Origin: Corynebacterium sp. SCR221107
GTDB lineage: Bacteria; Actinomycetota; Actinomycetes; Mycobacteriales; Mycobacteriaceae
NCBI RefSeq assembly: GCF_027886475.1
Contig: NZ_CP115670.1
Coordinates: 1,736,001 to 1,800,000, forward strand
Direction: 5' to 3'
DNA: 64,000 nt
The notes beneath the pieces were generated by a model that was given only the letters and a program-made list of their open reading frames with translations, searched no databases and was not told where the DNA came from. The translations under genes were made by a program, and so were the position numbers. This document shows positions 57,323 through 64,000 of this stretch, piece by piece. Numbering within the stretch: the first letter of the stretch is position 1; the number at the start of each line of letters is the position of its first letter.

Positions 57323-58685
57323 CTCCTACATATCCTCGAAAGGACAACCCACGATGGCCGCTGGACCCTATTCTATCGACCCGACAACCTACCTTGACGA
57401 ATTGCTCGCCCAAGCATCCCCGGATCTGATGCGCGAGATGCTTCAAGGCTTCATCAACCAGATCCTGTCCACCCAGGCTGACCAGGTGTGCGGCGCCGAC
57501 TACGCCACCGTGTCTCAGGACCGGGTTAACACCCGCAACGGATACCGCCACCGCGACTTCGACACACGCGTGGGCACCATCGACGTTGCCGTGCCCAAAC
57601 TCAGAACCGGGTCGTTTTTCCCCGACTGGCTGTTGGAACGTCGCACCCGGGCCGAAGGAGCCTTGACCACCGTGATCGCCACCTGCTACCTCAAAGGCGT
57701 GTCGACCCGCAGGATGAACGACCTGGTTGCCACCTTAGGGATCAACAATCTCTCAAAGTCCCAGGTATCAGAGATGGCCAAGGATCTTGATGTCATGGTC
57801 GAAGACTTCCGCACCAGACCCCTTGATACCGGCCCCTACCTCTACGTTTCCTGTGATGCACTCACGATGAAGGTCCGCGAAGGCGGGCGAGTGGTCAAGA
57901 CTTCTGTCCTGTTGGCCACCGGTGTCAACGCCGAAGGCTACCGGGAATTACTCGGCATGCAGGTCGCCACGAGTGAGTCTGTGGCGTCGTGGACGGGTTT
58001 CTTCCGGGATTTGAAGGCCCGAGGGCTCAACGAGGTCTATTTGGTGACCAGTGATGCTCACTTAGGCATCCAGCACGCGATTGGTGAGGTGTTGCCGAAT
58101 GCCTCCTGGCAACGGTGTCGCACGCACTTTTCCAACAACCTGTACGGGATGGTGTCGAAAACGCAATGGCCAACATCGTCGGCGATGTTCCACACGATTT
58201 TCCAGCAGCCGGATGCGGAATCTGTGTGGGCTCAGGCCAAGGATGTGGTGGAGTTCTGTCAACAGAAGTTCCCGGATGTGGCTGATTACCTGGAAGAAGC
58301 CCTGGATAAGCTGCTGGCGTTCACGCAGTGCCCGAAGGCGGTGTGGACCAAGGTCTGGTCGAATAACCCGACCGAGAGGCTCAATCGTGAGATCCGCCGG
58401 CGCACTGATGTTGTTGGGATCTTCCCGAACCGGGATGCGGTGATCCGTCTGGTCGGGGCTGTCCTGGCGGAGCAGCATGATGATTGGATCCAGCAGAAGC
58501 GGTACATGTCGTTGACGAGCTTGGAGCAGACCAGGGTGATGATGACTGCGAACATCATCGATTCGGACGATATTAATTCTGAGATCATCCGGAAAGATGT
58601 GGCATGAGCCAGAGTCAGTATTTAGCTCGTGATAGTCCGTGAGGGCGTTACGCTACTTGTTTTATCGAAAGAGCAGATACACCAC
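57249..58685 (+). mobile_element. IS256-family insertion sequence
   Basis: One intact transposase gene is bracketed by terminal inverted repeats: GTGGTGTATCTG at 57249-57260 and CAGATACACCAC at 58674-58685. Similarity fades inward, as is usual for this family. The element would be about 1.44 kb. I see no 8-9 bp target duplication at these ends. A second, outer pair (TTGGGTCAAG 57158-57167, CTTGACCCAA 58693-58702) leaves the exact boundary open. Confidence 0.7.
57354..58607 (+). CDS. IS256-family (mutator-type) transposase
   Basis: This is a DDE transposase of the IS256/mutator group. Catalytic residues are D168 (VSCDALTM), D234 (VTSDAHLG) and E341 (NNPTERLNREIRRR). The family CxxH is C255-H258 in QRCRTHFSNNL. 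An N-terminal DNA-binding region (RNGYRHRDFDTRVGTIDVAV, VPKLRTGSFFP) precedes it. The 417 residues are full length with no frameshift, so the element may be active. AAAGGA lies ten bases before the ATG. Confidence 0.95.
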   Translation: MAAGPYSIDPTTYLDELLAQASPDLMREMLQGFINQILSTQADQVCGADYATVSQDRVNTRNGYRHRDFDTRVGTIDVAVPKLRTGSFFPDWLLERRTRAEGALTTVIATCYLKGVSTRRMNDLVATLGINNLSKSQVSEMAKDLDVMVEDFRTRPLDTGPYLYVSCDALTMKVREGGRVVKTSVLLATGVNAEGYRELLGMQVATSESVASWTGFFRDLKARGLNEVYLVTSDAHLGIQHAIGEVLPNASWQRCRTHFSNNLYGMVSKTQWPTSSAMFHTIFQQPDAESVWAQAKDVVEFCQQKFPDVADYLEEALDKLLAFTQCPKAVWTKVWSNNPTERLNREIRRRTDVVGIFPNRDAVIRLVGAVLAEQHDDWIQQKRYMSLTSLEQTRVMMTANIIDSDDINSEIIRKDVA

Positions 58686-58706
58686 TCCCGCGGACTTGAC
58701 CCAAAA

Positions 58707-58747
58707 CAAGGGTCTGACTCCGATGTTAAATCAGAGTCAGACCCTTG
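58707..58747 (-). terminator. Terminator of the adhesin/small protein unit
   Basis: CAAGGGTCTGACTC (58707-58720) and GAGTCAGACCCTTG (58734-58747) form a perfect 14-bp stem with an inner GAT/ATC. On the minus strand TTTTGGG follows. It lies 41 bases past the stop of the 59-residue protein. A smaller AAGCTAC/GTAGCTT hairpin lies between them (58765-58782). Confidence 0.85.
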
Positions 58748-58787
58748 AGTTGTCTTTACCTAGAAGCTACCAAAGTAGCTTGCAGGT

Positions 58788-58967
58788 TTAGATTGGCTTT
58801 GGGATGTCAATTCCACCAGCTGGATCGCTACTGCCGAAAGTTGCGCTTCCGACTGGACCCAGTGCTTCGTAAAGCCAGATAGCGAGGTCTACCCCCCAGT
58901 CGACGACCGAAGAGCCGACGTACTGGATGTCTTCGATGTTAATTCCGATTGGAATCATACTTAACAT
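58788..58967 (-). CDS. 59-residue small protein downstream of the adhesin
   Basis: This small gene would be lost with a 60-codon cut-off. It starts ATG at 58967 with a near-perfect ribosome site (AAAGGAGG, six bases before) and ends TAA at 58788. The protein begins MLSMIPIGINIEDIQYVGSS, continues VVDWGVDLAIWLYEALGPVG, and ends in a Gly/Ser/Pro-rich tail IDIPKPI. The middle part forms an acidic amphipathic helix with Trp and Tyr; there is no signal peptide. It lies 52 bases after the adhesin stop and just before a strong terminator, so it is the last gene of that unit. Small acidic helical proteins without signal peptides form corynebacterial outer-membrane channels (PorA, PorH), a possible but unproven analogy. 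Confidence 0.7.
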   Translation of the reverse strand: MLSMIPIGINIEDIQYVGSSVVDWGVDLAIWLYEALGPVGSATFGSSDPAGGIDIPKPI

Positions 58968-59019
58968 AGTTTCCCTCCTTTCCTACTTAATAGTTGTTTC
59001 TTAATTGTTGGGGCCTGGT

Positions 59020-62000
59020 TTAGGCTTCTTTGTTTCCGCGACCGCGAAGTGCCAACCATGCACCACCGACTAGCAGCAGCAGACCTGCGCCTGCAACGCC
59101 GAGTACGGATGCACCGGTGTTAGCCAAGCCGCCGCCCTTTGAACCGGAAGGTCCGTCAGATGGCTGGCTTGGGCCAGAACCTGGAGACTTCGGAGTGTCA
59201 CCTGGCTCACCTGGCTTGGAAGGCTCACCTGGAGTTGGCGTATCTGGGGTTGGAGGTGTTGGGGTGTGGTCACCTGGGAAGATAGGAATTGGGATGATGA
59301 TCAGACCGTTAGCGCTGGTCTTGTTTTCCAAGGACAGCTTAACTGGGTCGTTTGCTTCACCGGTCAATTCAACAACTACGCCGGTCTCAGAGCCTTCCAG
59401 CTCAGAGATGTTGGCGGAGCCGCCCACAACCGTCCAGAGAACCTCTGCCCACTTGACGTTGGAAACGTCGGTGGTTGCACCGGTTTCTTCGAAGGTGATC
59501 TCCGTGTTCAGTGGGAACGAAGGCTTACCGTCGATAATAGATGCATCGCAGTTTGCTGGTTCTGGGTGTACTTCTGCCTGCTGGCCAGGAACTACATTCA
59601 GGATGCAGTGGCGGTCATTGCCGTCTACATCGGTCCACGAAGCAGTGACCTGAAACAGTGCGTTCTCATCCTTGGTTACAGCGTTGCCCTTTGTACCGGT
59701 GACAATCTTGTCAACGTCAACGGTCGTGGTTGGGATAACGCGGTTGTGGATTTCAACCTCGGTGACTTCATTAGCTTCGATGTCAGCTGCTGGTGCGTCG
59801 GCGGATTCACCATTGACGATGTAGTCAATCTGGGTGCTCCAGTCGATACCTGGCAGTGGCTTCGGGGTCAATTCGCTGAAGGTGACCGTGGTGCCCTTAG
59901 GCAGAACCTTGTCAGATTCCCACTTGAAACCGTTAGCAGCGTTTAAGGTGATGATGTCACCAACAGCGATGCCTGCATCTGCTGAAAGTTCCTTGCCGGC
60001 TGGCAGTTCGATGTTCTTGATGGAGACCTCAAACTCAGCGCCTTCTGGCAGGTTAGCTTCTGCAGCTGGGATACCGGCACCAGATTCATCAGTGATGATG
60101 TACTTCTCGTAAGAGATAGCACCTGGTGCCCACAGGGCTTCGTTGCTTACTGTAACGAGGCGACCCTCTTCTGGGTTATCGGAAATGATTCCGGTGTAGC
60201 TTCCATCCGGGTTCGCCTTCAACCAGGACTCACCAGTTGGGTCAGTGCCCCAGGTGATGTTGCCCCACTCGACGCCTTCAACTTCTGGCAGTTCGAGTTC
60301 GGTAAAGGTGATTTCAGTGCCTACTGGCAGCTTCTCCGAGAGCGCGGTTGCCTCGTTCTGATTAATAGTCAGGGTCTCTGACTTGTACTCAGTACCAGAC
60401 TTCCAGGTTGCCTTGACGGTGAACTCAACGTCTTCTGGCACAGCTTCAGCAGCTTCGCCTTCGACAGACTTGATAACACGCATGGTGCCATCGTTCTTAT
60501 CGACGTAGTTCTTCAGCTTAACGTTCTTCACGTCCTTGCCGATGGTTACTTCGCCAAGGTTGTTTTCGCCGACAGTGACGTCACCAGACCAAGCTGGAAC
60601 GCCCCATGCCAGACCGTTACCGTTTTCCGGAAGGATTTCTTCCAAGGTTACAACGGTGCCGTTCTTCAGGTCTTCGCCGAAGTCGACGGAGCCGTTCTTT
60701 GGAACCTGAAGTTCCTTGCTCTGGGACGCACCGTTTTCATCAGTCCACGTTGCGCGGACAAGGAAGGTGTCAGGAACATTGCTGTTGTACTGCTCAGGCC
60801 CCTCTAGCTTCTTCTCAATCTTGAAGGTGCCGTAGGTGTCGTTAGCCTTGTTCATCAGCTGAACCGTAACATTCGGGCTTTCCTGGGTGATAGTGATTTC
60901 ATCACCTGGTACAAACTCTGGGTCGCCCCAGGTTACCTGGTCGTTGTCAGCAGGACGAGCCTCGCTGAACTTAACGATGGTTCCGACCTTGAGGTTAGGG
61001 ATGGTAGCTTTTTCGCTATTTCCAAGCACAAGAGTCTGCTGAGTCTTGGTGCCGTCTGGGTTGGTGATGCGAGCTAGAACCTCGAAGGATTGGTTACCAA
61101 CTGCATCAGCTGCCTTGCCTACTACTTCCTTAGAGATGGTTGCGCTGCCCAGGTTAGCCCGGTTGCGCAGTTCCACCTCAATGTTTTCACGTGGCTTAAT
61201 AGCGATGATAGCTTCAGAGCCATCTTCACTAACGGTCACGCCGTCCTTCTTGGAGTCAACGAAACGGCCTGGTTCGAAAATGAAGCCAGAGTCCTCTGGG
61301 AATCCAACCTCGGTCAGACGGATCTGCCAGTTGTTACCACGAGCGTAGTGTCCGGAGACTGGAGTGCCGTCTGCCTTCACCTTGATTTCGTAGCGCTGAA
61401 CCGGAGTTACCGATGCATCGGTCAGATCAGCTGGAACCAGCTTGCCGTCTTCATCACGGACAGGTGCGAATTCCTCAACGAGAACGGTGAATTCAGCGTC
61501 TTCACCGAAGTCTGCGGAGCCACCTGCTTGAGCCTTGAGCAAGCTGAAGGAACCGCGGGATACGCCGTTTCCATCAGCGCCGCCGTTCCAGTCTTGCTTA
61601 ACGCTATGGCTCAGGGTCTCACTAGTTGCGCGTGCAGAGTTAGAGTACTCAGTGCCCTGCGCATCCAGCCCTCCACTGGAAGTACACAGCGTGTAGCTGA
61701 TGTAGTAGGAGAAGTCGCGGCTGAAGTGTGCTTCGCCGAACGCGTCTGCATCCAAGGTAAAGGTCAGCTGGTTGCCATCAAGTTCAACGGCAGTTGCACC
61801 AGTGAGGTCTTGCGTAGCGATGCCACCGCCGCTGACGAAGTCACGTGCTTCCAGCTTGAAGTTCAGACGCTCTTTCAGGTCCTTGCCGTCTGCTTCGCAG
61901 ACCGCCTGGGTATCGGAGAACTCGTCGGTGACTTCGAGGGTTTTTGCATCCTCAAACTTCTGTCCATCAACGCGGATGGTCCAATCAATGGTGGTACCAG

Positions 62001-64000
62001 CTGGCTGGGTCTCTCCGCCTACTTCCTTAGCTTCCTTGTTCAAGTGACCAGACTTGTTTTCGGTCACTCCTGGGGACTTGGTAGTAGCGGACAGGTCTGC
62101 ACCATTAAATTTTGCCGAGTTACTAAACTCTGTATCTGGATCTGGGATGCCACCAGTGGTCAGGCAGTTGGAGTAGGTGAAACGGTAGTTCTTTTCCGGA
62201 TTGAATTCGAAGCCGTTCCACGTAATCGTGGTATCGAATCCTTCCGCACCTACAGCAGCAACGTCCTTAACACCGGTAAAGTTGCTCGTGATCTGAGACC
62301 AGCCCTGCTCAAAGCGATTTTCATCTTCGTTCCATACTGGACGCTGACTCTGCTCCCACACAGTGATGTTCAGGCCGCCTTCGCAGACTTCCTGGTTAGC
62401 GCCAAAAACATCCTTCAAGGTGATTTTATCAATGTTTTGCAGCTTCGCACCGTGCTGGAAGATATTCCAGGTTGCCTTCTGGAAACGCTCAGTTCCGCCA
62501 AGGAGGCTTCCCTGCTTGCGCAGTTCAATAGGCTTCCAGTCGGTGTACCCACCGATGATGCCGTTGTAGTGCTGGCCGTCAATAATGATGGAGTTAGAGA
62601 AATCGCCGCCTTCAAGGCCGTCTTTGGTGATCAAGAGATCATTAACGGTACAGGTGACGTACTCCAAGGTGTATAGGTAATCCGAACGGAATTCCTCACC
62701 CGGGTTAAGCGTCACGGTCAGCGCGTTGCCACTTATGGTCAGCTTACCGATTTCGCTCTGGCTTCCTGGACGACCGCCAAGAAGCTTGTTCTGGCCAGGA
62801 CGGCAGAATTCCAGGTACTCCGAAAGTTCATCATTCAAAACTACGGTTCCGGTTTCGTCCTCATCGAGGGCGACCAGCAGTGGACCTGCGATATCAACAG
62901 ACCACTTAATCGAGGTGCGGTCTTCAAGAACCGAGCCGGACTTCCCGGTCTCCAGCGGTCCAGAGCCGTCATCGATGCCGCCGCCATCACCAGGAAGTTG
63001 GACCTTTACGGTATCTCCGGGGATCGAAAATTCTAAGGACTCAGCATCGGTGTATGTAGTAGCAGTTGCTTCAATCCACCAGGTACCGCCAACGTTTTCC
63101 TTACCGGCAACAGAATCATCGAGAGTACACGTAAAGGTGTTGTCATTATTGACTACGCAATTACCGATAACTTCGCCCTCTTCGACATCACCAGAGCCAT
63201 CGGCTACAACGTCAAAGGAAAAACCCGCTGGGATCGAAAGCTCTTGTGGGAAACCAACGCTAAAGGTTTCCCCACCCGCAAGAGTCGAGGTAGCTTTCCA
63301 CGAACCCTCGACGCGAGCTTTCTGGCCGACCTGCAACTGCGTTTCTGGATCAGTGATCGGGCTATTGGTAATTCGGTCTACGAAAACCTCAATTGGGCTA
63401 TCCGCAGCAGCCTGAAGGTTCATACGCATAGCCTTCGGTGCCGACTTTGCAGGAGTCAAAGCTTCTGGCACGTCTACAGCAACGTCTGCGTCTCCGTCCT
63501 CGGAGGTACGGAAATTAACAGTCTTGGTGTTAATTTCTTCAGCCAGTTCAGCTTCTACTTCCCACTCGCCGGTCGGCTGATCCGTGGTGTCGTAGGAGAA
63601 ACCATTGACATCGCCATCAAGTGCTTCAAAGTCAGGCTCCAGAGAACTTTCGTCCAGCTGCAATGCCTGTGGCAAGGTTACCCAAAAAGAGGCGCCCTCA
63701 GATGCATCGCTTGTCGATGCATTCCAAGTACCACTAATGGTCACCTTCTCGCCGACCTCAACTTTTTTAGCATCCCCAGAAGCTTGAATCTCTTCGATCT
63801 CAACTACAATATCGGAGTTGTAACCCTTGTTGACTTCTAAGGGTTCTGGAGCTGCTGAAGTACCGTCACCAGTGTTTCCTGTGTCCGCAGCCGGAGCTTC
63901 AGGCTGCTCTACATCAATTTTCTCGACGGAGGTATCTGCGGTCTCCGAAGCGCCAGGTGCGTCCTCCTCCTGCGCTGTCGCCTGTGAAGGAGTGAACGTC
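59020..64000 (-). CDS. Giant cell-wall-anchored multidomain adhesin, 5' end cut by window edge
   Basis: About 1660 residues are visible and the frame is open at base 64000. The visible start (TFTPSQATAQEED) looks like the end of a signal peptide. An acidic Pro/Thr region leads to two Ig-like adhesin domains, then three repeats of about 120 residues, each with a cysteine pair (for example FCRPG with YVTCT, VCEGG with SNCLT, VCEAD with TLCTS). A prealbumin-like module follows, then five DUF5979/Cna-B-like repeats with recurring TWG/WG motifs, and a Pro/Thr/Gly wall-spanning stretch. It ends in the sorting signal LANTG, a membrane helix and RGRGNKEA. It is likely a sortase-anchored surface protein for host or cell contact. 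The IS element lies just downstream. Confidence 0.88.
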   Translation of the reverse strand, partial: TFTPSQATAQEEDAPGASETADTSVEKIDVEQPEAPAADTGNTGDGTSAAPEPLEVNKGYNSDIVVEIEEIQASGDAKKVEVGEKVTISGTWNASTSDASEGASFWVTLPQALQLDESSLEPDFEALDGDVNGFSYDTTDQPTGEWEVEAELAEEINTKTVNFRTSEDGDADVAVDVPEALTPAKSAPKAMRMNLQAAADSPIEVFVDRITNSPITDPETQLQVGQKARVEGSWKATSTLAGGETFSVGFPQELSIPAGFSFDVVADGSGDVEEGEVIGNCVVNNDNTFTCTLDDSVAGKENVGGTWWIEATATTYTDAESLEFSIPGDTVKVQLPGDGGGIDDGSGPLETGKSGSVLEDRTSIKWSVDIAGPLLVALDEDETGTVVLNDELSEYLEFCRPGQNKLLGGRPGSQSEIGKLTISGNALTVTLNPGEEFRSDYLYTLEYVTCTVNDLLITKDGLEGGDFSNSIIIDGQHYNGIIGGYTDWKPIELRKQGSLLGGTERFQKATWNIFQHGAKLQNIDKITLKDVFGANQEVCEGGLNITVWEQSQRPVWNEDENRFEQGWSQITSNFTGVKDVAAVGAEGFDTTITWNGFEFNPEKNYRFTYSNCLTTGGIPDPDTEFSNSAKFNGADLSATTKSPGVTENKSGHLNKEAKEVGGETQPAGTTIDWTIRVDGQKFEDAKTLEVTDEFSDTQAVCEADGKDLKERLNFKLEARDFVSGGGIATQDLTGATAVELDGNQLTFTLDADAFGEAHFSRDFSYYISYTLCTSSGGLDAQGTEYSNSARATSETLSHSVKQDWNGGADGNGVSRGSFSLLKAQAGGSADFGEDAEFTVLVEEFAPVRDEDGKLVPADLTDASVTPVQRYEIKVKADGTPVSGHYARGNNWQIRLTEVGFPEDSGFIFEPGRFVDSKKDGVTVSEDGSEAIIAIKPRENIEVELRNRANLGSATISKEVVGKAADAVGNQSFEVLARITNPDGTKTQQTLVLGNSEKATIPNLKVGTIVKFSEARPADNDQVTWGDPEFVPGDEITITQESPNVTVQLMNKANDTYGTFKIEKKLEGPEQYNSNVPDTFLVRATWTDENGASQSKELQVPKNGSVDFGEDLKNGTVVTLEEILPENGNGLAWGVPAWSGDVTVGENNLGEVTIGKDVKNVKLKNYVDKNDGTMRVIKSVEGEAAEAVPEDVEFTVKATWKSGTEYKSETLTINQNEATALSEKLPVGTEITFTELELPEVEGVEWGNITWGTDPTGESWLKANPDGSYTGIISDNPEEGRLVTVSNEALWAPGAISYEKYIITDESGAGIPAAEANLPEGAEFEVSIKNIELPAGKELSADAGIAVGDIITLNAANGFKWESDKVLPKGTTVTFSELTPKPLPGIDWSTQIDYIVNGESADAPAADIEANEVTEVEIHNRVIPTTTVDVDKIVTGTKGNAVTKDENALFQVTASWTDVDGNDRHCILNVVPGQQAEVHPEPANCDASIIDGKPSFPLNTEITFEETGATTDVSNVKWAEVLWTVVGGSANISELEGSETGVVVELTGEANDPVKLSLENKTSANGLIIIPIPIFPGDHTPTPPTPDTPTPGEPSKPGEPGDTPKSPGSGPSQPSDGPSGSKGGGLANTGASVLGVAGAGLLLLVGGAWLALRGRGNKEA

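Noticed and set aside
58707..58747. 14-bp inverted repeat considered as an IS terminus
   Set aside because: Both arms lie together with a short loop and a T-run on the minus strand, which is a terminator for the adhesin unit rather than a pair of element ends.
61090..62676. 528-codon plus-strand open frame inside the adhesin region
   Set aside because: It is antisense to the adhesin, which has clear domains, a sorting signal and matching downstream features.

Overview
The window is a piece of a Corynebacterium chromosome. This rests on gene content and order: rel-apt-dciAE-like-secF-secD-yajC-ruvBAC-yebC-tesB, a thrS-HIT-pgsA-patA-pimA phosphatidylinositol mannoside block, the aspS-rarA-alaS-ruvX-mltG-aroE-prepilin peptidase-aroC run, and protein sequences that resemble C. 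glutamicum and C. diphtheriae orthologues as I remember them. Base composition is moderate (mid-50s % G+C by eye). The species cannot be fixed from the sequence alone.

Layout. 1-13.4 kb, all minus strand: aroC (cut by the left edge), a type IV prepilin peptidase, aroE, mltG, ruvX, alaS, rarA, an APH-fold kinase-like protein and aspS. 14.2-22.4 kb, mixed strands: ypfJ-type zinc metallopeptidase, a large SNF2/HhH helicase, a TetR regulator, L-serine dehydratase with an unusual insertion, and a small exported protein. 22.5-30.8 kb: hisS with a metallo-beta-lactamase-fold hydrolase, tpx, a membrane-anchored cyclophilin, a small secreted protein with its own promoter and terminator, rel and apt. 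31-42.7 kb: a lipoprotein solute-binding protein, SecDF-YajC, the RuvABC Holliday-junction set, yebC and tesB. 43.3-51.2 kb: a GT-C membrane glycosyltransferase, then the PIM/phosphatidylinositol block ending with thrS. 51.4-54.7 kb: a copper/heme envelope set (CopC, PCu(A)C lipoprotein, Tat-exported DyP peroxidase). 55.6-56.9 kb: six tRNA genes, including a duplicated Gly-Val block. 57-64 kb: an accessory segment with an IS256-family element, a 59-residue small protein missed by ordinary length cut-offs, and a giant LANTG-anchored adhesin that runs off the right edge.

How the genes work together. Most of the window is housekeeping: translation (alaS, aspS, hisS, thrS, tRNAs), recombination and replication repair (rarA, ruvABC, ruvX), stringent response and purine salvage (rel, apt), protein export (secDF-yajC), shikimate pathway (aroC, aroE), and the PI/PIM lipids of the mycolate-type envelope. 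Variable material lies in the intergenic regions, in in-frame insertions within conserved enzymes, and at the right end.

Most notable observation. The 11-mer GCTTTCCGACG occurs eight times exactly and at least four more times with one or two changes. By the usual 4^11 expectation it should be essentially absent from 64 kb. Copies lie in intergenic DNA, as an inverted pair inside the extra segment of the serine dehydratase, at the start of the extra C-terminal tail of RuvX, and once in the DyP gene. This looks like a dispersed repeat or signal sequence that has entered coding regions in frame. I know of no description of it.
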